A stretch of 64,000 bases of DNA from Tolypeutes matacus (lineage: Eukaryota > Chordata > Mammalia > Cingulata > Chlamyphoridae): NCBI GenBank assembly GCA_026826555.1, contig JAKSZT010054565.1, positions 2,573,467 through 2,637,466 on the forward strand. The letters run 5' to 3'. Below the pieces are notes generated by a model. It was given only the letters and a program-made list of their open reading frames with translations. It was not told the DNA's origin and ran no database searches. A program made the position numbers and the translations under genes. Below, one piece after another: positions 1 through 12,741 of the stretch. Each line of letters opens with the position of its first letter. The stretch's first letter is position 1.

Positions 1-1795
1 AGACTCTGAGGATGTGGGTCTCAAAAATGGTGTGTGTGGGGCTTCTACACAGAGATGCCATGTTTTGCTAGAACTTCAAGGAAACATCAAAGGAAGGACA
101 ATAAGCAGTGAAGCTAAGAAAGTACACCCCCATCCCTGGTATAGTGCATCCTCCCTAAAAGACAAAAGTCCACCTCATTTAAATGTAAGCAACAGAAGGG
201 ATTGCAAAGAAACCACATATACAGATTCTTAAGGAAAATGAATAAACATACCAACCAACAATGAAGGTGCAATATAAAAACAATGTCTTTAAAGTAGGTC
301 AAAATTATAATATAATATTCTAAAATGAGATAAAACTATTTAAGAGAACTATAAAAACTATAAAAGATATGATACATCAGAAATACAAAAACCAAAAGAT
401 GAGATGACTAGCAGGAGAATGTGAAAAGAAAGCCGACAGAGCTCAACAACAACAACAACAAAATTTTAGAAAATCATTTCAGAAGTCATGAGCAAGGTAG
501 AAGGAATACAAAAGCAAAGAAATATCCCAGGAAAGAGGGCAAGAAGGAAGGAAATGAAAAATATGTATCAACAGAAATAAAAAGGATTTGAGAGAAAATG
601 GCAAAGGAGATAGACAAAAAGAAGAGCTAACAGATGTATGATTGGAGTTCCTGAAAAATAAAATGAAAGCAACAGAATTCTGAAACTTATAATTCAAGAA
701 CCATTTCCTGGAAGTGGGGATTAGGAAACAGGAGAAAAAGAGGGAAGACCTTTGAGCCAACATTTTAAAAGTTACACCATGTACCTGGGAAATCTGAGCT
801 AGAATGGACAATAAAGAAATATAATCTAATAAAATTATGGTGTTAAAAAAAATACTTTGGATATCCACTCCACCTGTCTCCTGCCTTCCCAAAAACTCAC
901 TAATAAAGGAAAGAAAATAATATTGGCTTCAACCCTAATATCATAAGATAGTGGAGGTATATATTTAAGACATTCAAAGAAAAAAAATGAATGCCAAAGA
1001 TTTTATGTCCAAACTCACCTTGAAGAATAAAGTCTACCGTTAGCAATATAGAATACCTCAAGGCATATATTGTTACACAATATAAGGAGTTGCCTAGAGA
1101 ATGAACTTCAGAAATAAAAAAAATCATGGAAACAAGGTGAATATATTTCACTACAGAACTAGGACTAAGTGATGGGAAATAAAGGTGACAGAACAATATA
1201 TAACTTTTAGGCACTGGCAATATAATACAACAAAGAAAGGGGAGAGAGCATATAGAAAGTATGCCAATTAAGGAAAATATGGCAAACAAGCTGGCCAACA
1301 AGGATACCATTTTAAATTAGATGCTGAGGGGAAAGGGAAGAAGAATTCCTAGCTAATTTCATTATTGCTTATTATAGACAATCTCTAAAAGAGAAGGGAC
1401 TAGGGGTAGTCTATTTATTAGTTACAATGGTAACTCTCAGAACAAAACACAACTCTTGAGGATCCCATGAGAACATCTTCCCAGTTCACATTTTCTTGGT
1501 GGAATGATTAGGCTTTTGTTTTTCTTTTTGGATATTAGTTTTTAACACCCTAAAACTTTATATAGAATCTACACAGGTATTAAACCCTGGTTTTCAGCTG
1601 TTATTTATATGGGAACATTATATCTAATCCTCAAAGTGCAATATTTTAAATAAAACATGTAGATATGTAAGAAAAGTGTCCACTTATATTCCAAATCCAG
1701 CTGGTAGAAGGTCAGAATCATGTGAATGCAGCATATTGAAAAGTGTGAGGCGTGGGTGTCCCAGATGTTGGGAGACCATGTTATCGCATTCAACT

Positions 1796-1879
1796 ATTTG
1801 TTAACAACCATACTAATTGTTTGATCACCCCGAAATCATTTGTTAACAACCATACTAATTGTTTGATCACCCCGAAATC
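1796..1879. repeat. Perfect 42-bp tandem duplication
   Basis: The unit beginning ATTTGTTAACAACCATACTA occupies 1796-1837 and is repeated without a mismatch at 1838-1879. Confidence 0.95.
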
Positions 1880-2259
1880 ATTTTTAAAGTAGCATACTTT
1901 CTAAGGTAGTATGAGTTGGGGTGACATATGTTATTTATATATAGACATTTTACTTACTGGGTTTTAGTTATATTTGAGGACATTGGCTGGGAATTTGGAA
2001 TTTCATATAATACATGATAATTTTTTCCCTTTTAAAATAAGGGAAATAAGACCCTGGGGAGTTTTTTCCCCTAGAATGCCATTCTTCAGGAATAGAAGAC
2101 AGTAAGCAGAAGATGCTTGTATACAGAAATATAAAATATAGAACTGTAGCATAAAACAATACGAGGGAATGGATACCAAATTTATCAGTTGTGTGAATAA
2201 ACTGACTTATTCAGTCTAAATGAGCTTTAATCAGGCCCTGAAAGGAAAAGCTCTTTCAG

Positions 2260-3160
2260 GCAGGCTTACAAAGCTATGAAACATTAAAAATAAAAGGATA
2301 GGCAAAGAAATACCAGGCAATGAAAATACAAGGAAAAGAGAGATTGTGATCTTATCAGAGAAGCACCCATGCCCAAAACATTACCCAAGTCAAAGAAGGA
2401 CCATTTATTATTGCTAAAGGCTAAAATTCATAATGTAGAGATAATAGTTGTGAAAAATCTATTCACCAAACCATACAGCAGCCATCTATACAAAGCAGAA
2501 ATTTCAGGAAATACAGGGAGAAATAGATAATAATAGGAGACTGTAACACACCTCCCTCAGTCCCAGACAGATCCAGTGAACAAAAAATTAGTAAAAGTGA
2601 TATAGACATTGAGATCTAAAAAATATAATATGGAAGATATTATAAATTTATATCAAACTTGAACCCCAACAGTAGAAAACTCACCTTTTTAAGTGCATAT
2701 GGGACATATCTGAAAACTGACCATCTTAAATGCCACAAAAAAACCCTTCATATTCCAAAAATTAGCAATAATACAAACCACATTCTCTGTCTACAATGCA
2801 TTAAACAGGAAATTAATAAAAGAAAAATATCAAGCTTTTGGTCCAAGGAAAAATAGGAAATGAAACTGCATAAATTTCTAAAAATAATAATGAAAACAAG
2901 ACACATAATTTATGGACAGAGTTTAAACAATACTTTGAAGAAATTTCACTGCATTACTTAATTCAATAAAAATGAAAAAATATGAAAACAAAATAGGCAA
3001 CTGAAAAAAGCAAGAAAAAATGACAAAGAAAACCAAAAGAATAGGAGGAATTAATAAACATTAAAAGCAAGAAATTAAGGTGTTAGGAAAGAGGAAAAAA
3101 AGCAGAACTTGTAAATGAATGAATGAATAATAAGCAATCAAGCTGGCTTTTTAAAAGTGT
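2260..3160 (+). mobile_element. Degenerate L1 ORF2-like remnant
   Basis: A-rich strand with phrases typical of L1 ORF2 (for example the coding sense of KLTFLSAYGTYLKTDHLKCH near 2675). Many stops; family unknown. Confidence 0.55.
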
Positions 3161-3820
3161 GCCTTCTTTTTCATTGCTCTGGAATAAATTAACTGAATTT
3201 ATTGAATTCTGGAATTGAACACTAGGACTATCTGATTTTTAGAATTTCCCCACAAATTCTCTCTCTGTAGGGGTTACTTTTGGTAAATTTTATTTTCCTA
3301 GAATTTATCTATTTCATCTAGGTGTTCAAATTTATTTGAATAGAGTTGTACAAAATACTCCTATGATTTTTTTTATGTTCCCTATGTTTTGGATATCATT
3401 TCCCCATTTTCATTTCTTATTTGTGTGTTTGTGTTTTCTTTTTTTTTTTTTTTAAGGTTAGCTATGGGTTTGTTTTATTGATTTTTTCAATTTTTTGTAT
3501 GTGGAGAATAACATCACTATCAAACCTTACAAAGATAGCACAAAAAAGGGAAAATTAAAGTCTAATCTCACTTATGAATATTGATATAAAACTCTTAAAT
3601 AAAATACTAACAATCTAATTATATTAATTATATATAAGTTAAGTCTATGCAAAGGTAGAAGATTAGAAAATCCACCAATATAATTCATTGTATTAATATA
3701 TCTATGGGGGAAAAAACCTCTGATCACCTCCACAGATGCCAAAAAGCCATCAGATAAAAATCAACACATTATCAATAAAACACAAATAGGAATTTATAGC
3801 TATTTCCTTACCATTGCAGA

Positions 3821-3840
3821 ACACACACACACACACACAC
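3821..3840. repeat. CA microsatellite
   Basis: An uninterrupted (AC)n run of about ten units. Confidence 0.9.
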
Positions 3841-4020
3841 TCTTACACAAAAACCAATTATAAGGTAACACTAGATTGATCCTGTCTAATGTTAGGAACA
3901 AGAATGCCTTCTATTCCTACTATCATTTAACATTGTTTTGAAGATACTAACAAGGTAATTGGACGACAGAAAGATATTTGAAGCCTAAGAATTTTAAAAA
4001 GACAAAACTCTCTCCTTTTA

Positions 4021-4225
4021 TTTTTTTTTAATTTATTTTTATTTATTTTTTAAAGGTTTTATTTATTTATTTATTCATTTATCGCCCCCCTGCTGCTTAC
4101 GCTCCCCGGGCCAGCCAACCGTGCCGCAAGGGCAGGCCCGCCCCCACCAGGAGGCCCCGGGAACCAAACCCGGGGCCTCCCACATGGCAAATGGGAGCCC
4201 TACTGATCGAGCCACAGCCGCCTCC
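4021..4225 (-). mobile_element. GC-rich tRNA-headed SINE (long form)
   Basis: Read on the minus strand it starts GGGAGGCGGCTGTGGCTCGA, has the B-box GGTTTGGTTCC, a GC-rich body, and ends in a TAAATAAATAAAACC and A-rich tail. A near-perfect target-site duplication with AAAACTCTCT flanks it (about 4004 and 4227). Confidence 0.9.
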
Positions 4226-6599
4226 CAAAACTCTCTTCTTTTAAAGATAATATAACTGTATGTGTGGAAAACCCAAAAAAATCAAAGGAAAAACTACAAG
4301 AAAATATAGTAAAGTAATGAGATACAAAATCAACACGCCCAGTCGGTAGCCTTCATTTATACAAATGATGCAATTGCCAAATGTACGCTATGGACCATGG
4401 TTGGTGGTAATAGTCTGATAGTATCTCATAATTTGTAACAAATGTTCTACCACGGTGTGGTGTGTTGGTGAAGGGGTGTTGTATGGGAATTCTACATATG
4501 TGCATGGTTGTTTTGTACATTCAGAACCTCTGTAATAAAAATATATTTAAAAAAATAATAGGGTGGGTTAGGGTGAAAACACACCAAATGTAAAGTATGG
4601 ACTATAGTTAGTACTAATATTTTGACGATTCTCTTGCATAGTTTGTAACAAATGTTTCACAACAATGTAAGGTGTTGGTGGTGAGGTGATGTCTGCGAGC
4701 CCTGAATGATGTTATGCATGCTTATTTTGTAAGTTCACAACTTTTATTATACACTTAAATTTCAATAAAATTTAAAAAGATGTAATAACAATGAAAAGGT
4801 AATGGAAGAGAAGACCTCACTTTAAAAAAAAAATACCTCGCCATAAACATAACAAGAGGTTAGCTCTCCAGGTGGGAAACTATAAAATACTCCTGGGAGG
4901 ACATAAAAGGTACCCTTGAAGAAATGGAAATTCATATTCATGTTCTTGGACAGGAAAACTCAGTCAAAATGATGTCAATTTTCCTTAATTTAGAAATTTA
5001 GTGCGATCCCAATAAAAGCACCAAGTAATTTTTGTTCTCTTAAGAGTTAGACAAATTGATAATGAAGTTCACATAGAAAAAAGATGAGCAAGAATAGCCA
5101 GGAAAAACCAGAAATAGAAGAGCAAAATTAAAACATAAAGGTGCTAAAATTTAAAAACTGTGGTGCTGTTGCATGAAGAAAACTTTACATAATTCTTAGT
5201 AGTCCAAGAAGGGGGAAAACTTCTCTGACCATGCCCCAAACTCCAGAAGTAATAAAGGGAAAAATTTGTAAGCTTAGCATCAATAAAATAGAATTTATGC
5301 ATTGGTAAAAAGAGAAAAAGGGAAAGAATTAAAAACATACGTATACAACAAATTACGAAAAATACTTGGAAGTCATATCATATGCAAAAAAGGCTAATAT
5401 TTTTAATATAGAGGGTTCCTAAAAATTGAGATGTGAAATACCAATACCTGAAAGAAAAATGGACAAAAGTATAAAAAGACATCTCAAGGAAAAAATGAAA
5501 ATGACACAAAGATGGAAAAATAAAAAAGCAAGTTCAACTTTGTTCCTGATAAGAGAATGCATATCCAAATGATATAGGTTATCCTGAAAAAGAAATAGTG
5601 GAAGAATAAAGCAAGTTCAAGAAGATTTAAAAAGTTAAAAAATAAAATTAAATAAGAAAAAGAGAAAAAACTAATCCCCCCCCAAAAGAAAATAAATGGA
5701 AATAAGTGAAACTTTATAACAAGTGGCACAACCATGCAAAGAAAATATACCAGAATTTATATAAAAGGCAGTATTTTGAATGAATCTTTGTGGGTTATAT
5801 TCTTTGGTCAAAAGAACTACAAAAAAGCCTTAAACTGTATACTACTATTCATAATAGTAATACTGGTATTGTTATTTTGAAATTTATTATAGATCCATTG
5901 TAGGATAACACAAATAATACTTATATTAAAGTCATGAATTAATATTCAGAAGCATAAAAAGGAGATACAAGTCTATAAGTAAAGAAAGGAGAAAAATATG
6001 TAAGCTTCCAGTTGAACTGGAAATATCAGTATGAATTCATAAACTTTATTCCCTGCTTGAAAAAAGAAATTTTATCTCTGCCTTTGAAAAACATTGAATA
6101 CTCCAGTCACCCAGGTCTCTAAATGCCATTTCTCACTAAAAGGAAACAAGGTTCCCTGGAGGGATGGATGAATTCAGGTCTGGCATATTCTGTTGTTTTG
6201 GAAACAACATAGCTTTCAAAGGCTGCTGGGATTACATTAAAAGGTCCCAGAAGACAGTGCAAAGGGACTCCTGCTGGCCAACAATGGGACTTTTTGAGCA
6301 TCACAAAGAGTAATGACCAATGGATACTCAACAAATGTATAAAAATTCACAATTCAAGTCACCTTTGGAGGTCTCAAGGACCTAACTCATCATTCTGAGA
6401 ACTAAGAAATAAAAACAATTATCATTTATCCTGCCTTTCCTGTATGAACTATGTTTTAGAGCAACCAAATTGTAGTTTTTCATAAATCTAGAAGGATGAC
6501 AAAATTAGAATATTACTATTATGCAACCCTTGATGAAATAATGAACCAAGGCAATGATCATCAGTGGATCTGAAAGCCATTAGGTGAAAAGTTAATGGG

Positions 6600-8330
6600 G
6601 GAGCTCCCTTTTTTTCAGAAATGGAAAAGCCAATCACCAAATTCATATGGAATTACAAGGGGTCCCAAATAGCCAAAATAATCTTGAAAAAGAAAAATGA
6701 AGTTGAAAGACTCATACTTCTCAATTTCAAAACTTACTACAAAGCTACAATAATCAAAACAGTGGGGTTCAGGCAAGAAGCTAGACATATAGGACAATGG
6801 AATAGAATTGAAAGGACAGAAATAAACCCACACATCTATGACCAATTGACTTTTGACAAGGGTACCAAGTCCAATAATGGGAAAAGAACAGTCTCTTGAA
6901 CAAATAGTGCTTGGAAAAATGGATATCCACATGCATACTCCACACCATATACAAAAATTAACACAAAATGGATCAAAGATCTAAACGTAACAGCTAAAGC
7001 TGCAAAACTTTCTTAGAATAAAACACAGGGGTAAATCTTCATGATCTTGGATTTGACAGTGGATTCTTAGATACGACCCCTAAAGCATCAGCAACAAAAG
7101 AGAAAATATATAAATTGGATACGACCAAAATTAAAAACTTCTGTTCATCAAAGGACATTATCAAGGAAGTGAAAAGAAAATCTATGGAGTGAGAGAAAAT
7201 AGCTGCAAATTGTATATCTAATAATGGCTTAATATCCAGAAATTATTAAAAATGGCTACAAAACAAAAAGATAAAACAACCCAATTAAAAAATGGGCAAG
7301 GGACTTAAACTGATATATCTCCAAAAAAGATATACAAATGGCCACTAAGCACATGAAAAGATGCTCAGCATCATTAGTCATTAGGGAAATGCAAACCAAA
7401 ACCACAATATCACCATACCCACTAGGATAGCTAGTATTAAAAAGGGAAAATATTAAGTGTTGGTGAGGATGTGGAGAAATTGGAACGCTTGTGAATTGTT
7501 GGTGGGAATGTAAAATGATGCAGCCACCCTGGAAAACTGTTAAGTGGTTCCTTAAAAAGTTAAACATAGAATTACCATATGACCTAGCAACTCTACTCCC
7601 AGATATGTACCTTTAAGAAATGAAACCAGACTTAGATATTTGTGCACTAATCTTCACAGCATTATTCACAAGAGCCAAAAGGTGGAGACAATCCAAGTAG
7701 CACGAAAAATGAATGGATAAACACAATGTGGTATATGGAAAAAAAAAAAAAAAAGGAATCTTATTCAGCTATAACAAGGAATGAAGTTCTGATACAGGCT
7801 ACAACTTGGTTGAACCTTGAAATTTTAAGCTAAGTGCAAAAAGCCAGACATAAAAGGCCAGGTATCATATGATTCCTTTTCACGAAATATTTTATTTATT
7901 TTTATTTATTTATTTTTTTCAAAGATCCCACCCATTTCTTCATTTATCCCCCCCTTGCTGCTTGTGCTCGCTGGGTCAGCCAACCACGCTGTGCAGGCGG
8001 GCCCGCCCTCACCAGGAGGCCCCGGGAACCGAACCCGGGGCCTCCCATATGGTAAACGGGAGCCCTACTGATTGAGCCACAGCCGCCTCCCTCGAAATAT
8101 TCTAGAATAGGCAAATTCATAGAGTGAGAAAGTAGATTAGAGGTTACAAGGGATGGGGGAAGGGGAGAATGGGAGTTATTACTCAATGGGTAGAGCTTCT
8201 GCTTGAAGCATGAGAAAGTTTTGGTGATGGATGGTGGTAATGGTATCACAACGTTGTAAGTGTAAATACGCGATTTTAACGTATGCTTAAAATGGCAAAT
8301 TTTATGTTATGTATGTTACACTAAAAAAAT
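6600..8330 (+). mobile_element. L1 ORF2 3' end and 3' UTR
   Basis: EKPITKFIWNYKGSQIAKII and TYYKATIIKTVG at 6621-6780 are the C-terminal part of L1 ORF2. Later segments match the region coding ILHSHQQF-type tails; the 3' UTR ends near 8330. A SINE at 7892-8092 splits it. Confidence 0.8.
7892..8092 (-). mobile_element. GC-rich tRNA-headed SINE (long form)
   Basis: Same family as the copy at 4021. Flanked by a CGAAATATT duplication (7883 and 8093), inserted into the L1. Confidence 0.9.
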
Positions 8331-8766
8331 AAGTCAATGGAGAAATTCATAGTGATAGTATTGGACTGATTCTCCATCCACAAACCCACTGACCAATCTT
8401 AGCAATTCAAGGAAGTGCACTGCTCAACTGTAAAGTATTTGCCAGCTTATAGGAAATATGAGGCGAGGGGAGCAAGGTAAATGACCCTGCAAGACAGTGA
8501 TTGGACAAAGCTAGAATTAAGGCCTTGTTTAAAAGAAGTCACCCAACTTCTCCAGCAAATCAATGCCAAGACAAAAAAGGAGGGGAGGGAATGGGAACTA
8601 CTACAGAATAAGAGGTCTGAGAGCCGTAACAGCCAGTGAGCTATGTAGATATTGTTTTGATCCTGATTTTTTTTAAAACCTAGATAATATGGATTCAATT
8701 CTAGCAATGTAGATTGTTAATTTTATTATGTATGACTGTGGCAAGATGGTTATGTTAAAAATATAA

Positions 8767-8860
8767 AGTCCTGGGAGCCCATGTGGCTCAAGCAGTTGAG
8801 CACCCAGTTCCGGATTTGGTTCCGGTGCCTCCTGAAAAAACAAAACAAACAAGCAAAACA
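8767..8860 (+). mobile_element. Short tRNA-headed SINE, degenerate
   Basis: The head GGGAGCCCATGTGGCTCAAG and B-box TTTGGTTCCGG are followed by an A-rich CAAACAAG tail. Directly followed by another SINE. Confidence 0.7.
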
Positions 8861-8873
8861 AACAAAAAACAAC

Positions 8874-8980
8874 TCGGGGAGCCTATGTGTGTGGCTCAGT
8901 GGTTGAGTGCCAGCTTCCCACATACGAGGTCCTGGGTTCATTCCCCAGCCCCAGTACCTCAAAAAAAAAAAAAAAATTAT
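8874..8980 (+). mobile_element. Short tRNA-headed SINE
   Basis: A head with GTGTGTGGCTCAGTGGTTGA, a B-box-like GGGTTCATTCC and a poly(A) tail. Confidence 0.8.
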
Positions 8981-9235
8981 AAAGTCCTTATTAGTTAGGG
9001 ATGCATATTGAGTATTTTACAGGTTAAATGACACAATGCTTGGTATTTTCTCTATATTCCAGGAAAAAGAATTTAAAAAGTAGATGAAGCAACATTGGCA
9101 AAACTATTTAAAAATGACTGAAATTAGGGGAGGAATACATTAGTTCATTATGTTCTCTCTGTATTAGTTTACTTTTTATGGAAGCACACGTGACCAAACC
9201 CTGCATGATGTCATGCCTTGTTGTTCTGCCTACAG

Positions 9236-9410
9236 GTGCCCATTTTCATTCCCATCTTGGTGATAATCATCTCTGTGTTTCTGGTTTTGGCCCCAATCAT
9301 CAGTGAACCGGCCTGGGAATATCTCTACTGTGTGTTGTTTATACTAAGCGGCCTTATATTTTACTACCTTTTCGTCTACTACAAGTTTGGATGGGCTCAG
9401 AGGATCTCAA
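9236..9410 (+). CDS. SLC7A9: SLC7A9 penultimate coding exon
   Basis: The acceptor is TTCTGCCTACAG before GTG and the donor is TCAA then GTAAGTAT. The frame starts at phase 0 with VPIFIP and leaves one base for the next exon. It encodes two hydrophobic segments, about residues 2-23 ([20 protein letters not shown]) and 28-49 ([19 protein letters not shown]). These correspond to the last two transmembrane helices of the transporter, ending in KFGWAQRIS. Confidence 0.93.
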
Positions 9411-11737
9411 GTAAGTATCACTACATCAGGGAAGCCCAGGCTGGCCCAGTGTCCCATGGCCTCCCCAGACCCGATCCCACCCAGACTCCCTTGTCCCAGC
9501 ATCTCACGTGGCCGCCACTTCCACCTCCTCTGCAGGAGGACATGTAACCCGCTCCCCACAATCTACCATTGTGGGGGTTCCCCAGTGACGTCTTTGCTCC
9601 CATCACTTACTATAAGAAGCAGTTTTGACAGAGGCGCAGACATCATTGAGGCGGCCCAGTGGCATCCCCCAGACTCCCAAGAAGTGGCAGCCAGGACCAG
9701 GGGGTTGGGATGAAGGCTTGAGCCTTTCAGTTCCACTTACCAATTACCACTTACCACTCAGCAATTCTGGTTCCTTATCTACTTTAGCACAATTGTTTAA
9801 AAAGTTTAGCTACATTAACTGCTTTCCTTTCTAAAAAGAAAGCATTGGTGCCAAAGGACATCAAAAGGGACTATGGATTTTCCCTAATTGTTTTCCAAAT
9901 GTCTCTAACTATATGATATTCACAATGTTTTAGCCTCTGTGACAGATTCAGTGGCAGGAAATCCCATTTAAAAGCCTGCAAGGCCCCTGACCACCCTCAC
10001 CATGCCACACATGATTGACAGCTCGTTTCCTCTTCTCTCTCCCTGCACTGGGAATTCCTTGAAGGCAGGAATTCAGCTGTGCAGTTTACTCCTGGAACTA
10101 GCACTGTTTGATCATCTGGCACTGGCCTCCTCCTCCTCCTCCTGTTGGCTACATGGCATGGCCGTGTGGTTCTTATTTGTATACATACATCGTAGGGAGA
10201 ATATAACCCAGCTGGAAGTCTGTGACGTTGACTCTGAGCCCGCAGGGACTGAGAAAGCCTTTTCTTCAGCTTGGGCAAGTTCCAGATCCTCTCTCCCAAC
10301 CACCATTTCCTCACCTGTGAAATTAGGTACCAACACTTACCTGACAGTGGTGTTAGAGAATTTGTTTTAACAAAGTGAAATCAAAACAAAAATATGGACT
10401 TTTTCCCTTTTCTGAAACAGCTTCTCCCTATCCCCATCCCCTTTTCTAAACACTAACTAAACTGAGAAAGAGAGAGATTGCAGGCACACTCTTAGAGAAA
10501 AAAAGAATACTTATTAGTATAAGAAAACAGCCATTTTTTTCCCCGTGCCCTGAAATTGAACTTGGATTTGATCATACTGACAGAGAATCCAGCCAGAATG
10601 ACTTGCAATCTAATGGTACCAGGTCTTATTTCTCTGTGCTAGAAAATTTAGCCAAGCTGCTCCATACAAAAATCTATAGGAGGGGAGGGGATGTAACTCA
10701 GTGGTTGAGTGCCTACCTGCCATGTACAAGGTCCTGGGTTCAATCCCTGGTACCTCCTAATAAAAACAAAACAAAAACTGTAGGAAGGTGGGATGTTAAG
10801 GAGGTGAAAAAAACCAGTCTGCATTTTAAGGAAAATGCAGTTCAGACTAAAGACTCAACCCTTGACCCTTGGTTGGAGGCAGTAAATGCATACATACGAG
10901 TCATTCAGGCTTTTCCTAAAGAACAAATTTTGGGCAGCAATAAAATACTTAGCAGTTTCCTAGTTCTTGAATGGGAAAGAATTTATCTCCAGAAAACCAA
11001 TCACGCTAAGAAGTAGGAGAAAGCACCATTTTCTTTGGAGAGACATGCAGCTACGAGGAGGGCTCTCTGAGCCCTGCTGTGCCATGCCACAGGCTCTAAC
11101 AGGTGACACATCACACCCCCACCCCCATCAGCACCTACACGGTGTTAAAATGAAATATTAGATATTATTTATGGGAGTTTATTTGAGCAGTTTACGCTTG
11201 ATGAATTGGGCAGCATCTGAACTGGGAGTGGAAAGTGGTCCCACCGAGTGGGGGGAAGGGGATGCTGATATAGGCCAAATGCAGGCGCAAGTGAGGAAAT
11301 GTTCCAGTTAGCTCATGTTTCGTTTCCACCTTACATGGGGGGGGGGGTCTTACAAACTGGGGAGCAGGTAGGCATTGATTGGTATGGAAGCTTGTCCATT
11401 CTGATAAGCTCTCAGCACTGGACTGAAACTGGCTTTATCTGCAGTTCTGTAGGGGCATTCCAGTGTTCCATTTTTTCAGAAAGCCCCTGCCGGTCAAGTG
11501 TTTTTTGGCTTTTGGAAAATCCTTTCTTGGAAAGAGGTCCCTCCTGGCAGTGCGCAATGCAGGTGGCCATTTCATTTTACTCAACAACGGAAAGTAATGG
11601 AAATATTACTGCTCACCAACAGCAGGGACAATCAAGGCAAAGGTTTTCACATGTTTTCTGACTCTGTTCTAGAACCTGTTACCAAGTATCTTCAGATGCT
11701 AATGGAAGTCGTCCCACCAGAGGAAGAGTCCAAGTAA
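9236..11737 (+). CDS. SLC7A9: SLC7A9, 3' part of the gene (last two coding exons)
   Basis: The two exons join in frame (58 codons plus 1 base, then 2 bases plus 20 codons and a stop) to give the C-terminal 79 residues of the b0,+ amino acid transporter light subunit. This 12-helix plasma membrane exchanger pairs with rBAT (SLC3A1) in kidney and intestine to take up cystine and dibasic amino acids. The sequence shows the last two membrane helices and then a short cytosolic tail containing [16 protein letters not shown], a signature I recognise from mammalian SLC7A9. Its neighbour TDRD12 faces it tail to tail, as in human 19q13.11. The upstream exons lie before the window. The reading frame is open with no lesions. 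An SLC7A family paralogue is possible in principle, but the tail and the synteny make SLC7A9 very likely. Confidence 0.93.
10010..10345 (+). repeat. Old L2/MIR-like fragments
   Basis: AATTCCTTGAAGGCAGGAAT (about 10051) is typical of L2 ends, and CATTTCCTCACCTGTGAAAT (10303) of the MIR 3' part. Both diverged, in the last SLC7A9 intron. Confidence 0.5.
10680..10778 (+). mobile_element. Short tRNA-headed SINE
   Basis: A head with GATGTAACTCAGTGGTTGAG, B-box GGGTTCAATCCC and TACCTCCTAATAAAAACA tail, in the last intron of SLC7A9. Confidence 0.85.
11673..11737 (+). CDS. SLC7A9: SLC7A9 last coding exon with stop
   Basis: The acceptor is GACTCTGTTCTAG. The first two bases complete the lysine codon split by the intron. 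The exon reads [20 protein letters not shown], then K and TAA. This is the cytosolic C-terminal tail; in the human protein this tail is known to matter for folding and exit from the ER. The start was chosen by phase and the AG. Confidence 0.93.
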
Positions 11738-12070
11738 CAAGTTCAGTCTCTTGTAGTCAAGTCAAAGCTGGGATGAATTGATTTTTGTAAGCAATGTTTG
11801 TGGTTATTCCTTCCTGATGTTTTTCTTAAGAAAACATGTATTCATATGTTTCTGTCTCTATTTTTGGATCTCCTTAACTCTCTGAGCAAGCATTCGGAAT
11901 AGGAAGTGACAGGTGTTTGCTAAGGTTAGCGGACAAAGATGGCTTTGGTAACCTCAGAGGGCTGACGATGGCTGGGAAGGGCTGAATAAAAATGCCCACT
12001 GTTACGGCAGTAACTATTTAACAAAGAGTATATCACAGTGCCTTAAATAAAAGGTGTTTCTTAAATTGAA
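11738..12070 (+). other. SLC7A9: SLC7A9 3' untranslated region
   Basis: Sequence after the stop runs to two close AATAAA hexamers, at 11995-12000 and 12046-12051. The end near 12060-12075 is inferred from the usual 10-30 base spacing; no transcript is available here. Confidence 0.6.
12046..12051 (+). promoter_or_regulatory. Polyadenylation signal of SLC7A9 (distal of two)
   Basis: A canonical AATAAA lies about 310 bases after the SLC7A9 stop codon. A second one, at 11995-12000, could be used as well. Confidence 0.55.
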
Positions 12071-12429
12071 TGACAAGGTATTTTTTTGATGTATAAAATT
12101 GGTGATGCTTTGTTTTGGTTGAAATAGATTATTTTAAAATATTAAAGGACAAATATTTTGCTACCTACCTCCCCTCACCCCCAAAAGTATTTAACCCAGC
12201 AACACACGTGGCCAGTTTATCCCAGGCCAAGTGAAGAGGACCCCACGCAAAGCTGACCACCCAGAACCATTTACAGACTGTGTGCTCATGAGGGTGCCCT
12301 TGATCAGGGCTCAGCTCCACGGATGCCCCAACAGCCTGCACTGGCAATCTGGTCAAATAAAATGTGGTGAATCGTTTATATTTTGTATTTGGTAATTAGG
12401 GAAAATAATGTTGAAAAAAATGCCGAAAG

Positions 12430-12543
12430 CAGAGCGGGTGTAGCTCAGTGGCTACAGGCTGGGCGCCTGCTTTGCCACTATGAGGTCCGGGGTTCAATTC
12501 CCAGTACCCCCTCTAAAATAAATAAATAAATAGATAGATAGAT
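12430..12543 (+). mobile_element. Short tRNA-headed SINE with GATA tail
   Basis: Head GAGCGGGTGTAGCTCAGTGG, B-box GGGTTCAATTCC and an (AAAT)n then (AGAT)n tail. Lies between the two genes. Confidence 0.85.
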
Positions 12544-12735
12544 AAATGTAGCTTTAAATAAAAAAAAAGCTAAAGTTAAAAAAAAGATAATTAGGAAAAC
12601 TGTAAAACAACTTAGCTTATAGGATAATGTTGAACAAGTACAGCAGAATGCAAAGCAGTTTCATACTATGATTGCAAGAGAATGTGTATGCCTATGAAGC
12701 AAAAAGTTAAAACATTTCTGTGAATACACTGAAAT

Positions 12736-12741
12736 TTTATT
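12736..12741 (-). promoter_or_regulatory. Candidate TDRD12 polyadenylation signal
   Basis: A minus-strand AATAAA about 2 kb past the TDRD12 stop; another lies at 12811-12816. Chosen only because no closer canonical hexamer was spotted between it and the stop. Confidence 0.25.

Larger units (their letters stand above)
3500..5830 (+). mobile_element. L1 remnants with nested 3' ends and a SINE
   Basis: A-rich L1-like sequence with a GC-rich SINE inserted at 4021-4225 and, at about 4370-4775, two successive copies of the motif with GTTTGTAACAAATGTT and GGTGTTGGTG that ends several xenarthran-looking L1s in this window. Confidence 0.5.
1..9235 (+). other. SLC7A9 intron, repeat-rich
   Basis: No further SLC7A9 exon could be recognised here. 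The bases are A-rich L1 remnants, two GC-rich SINEs, two short SINEs, a CA microsatellite at about 3821-3840 and a 42-bp duplication. The previous exon must end in phase 0 and presumably lies before position 1. Confidence 0.6.

Noticed and set aside
8874..8980. tRNA genes suggested by B-box motifs here and at many other SINE heads
   Set aside because: All are followed by A-rich tails, often with target duplications, and lack a full cloverleaf; they are SINE heads.
10002..10370. Open frames on both strands in the last SLC7A9 intron
   Set aside because: They fall in L2/MIR-like sequence, with no splice signals or protein similarity that I recognise.
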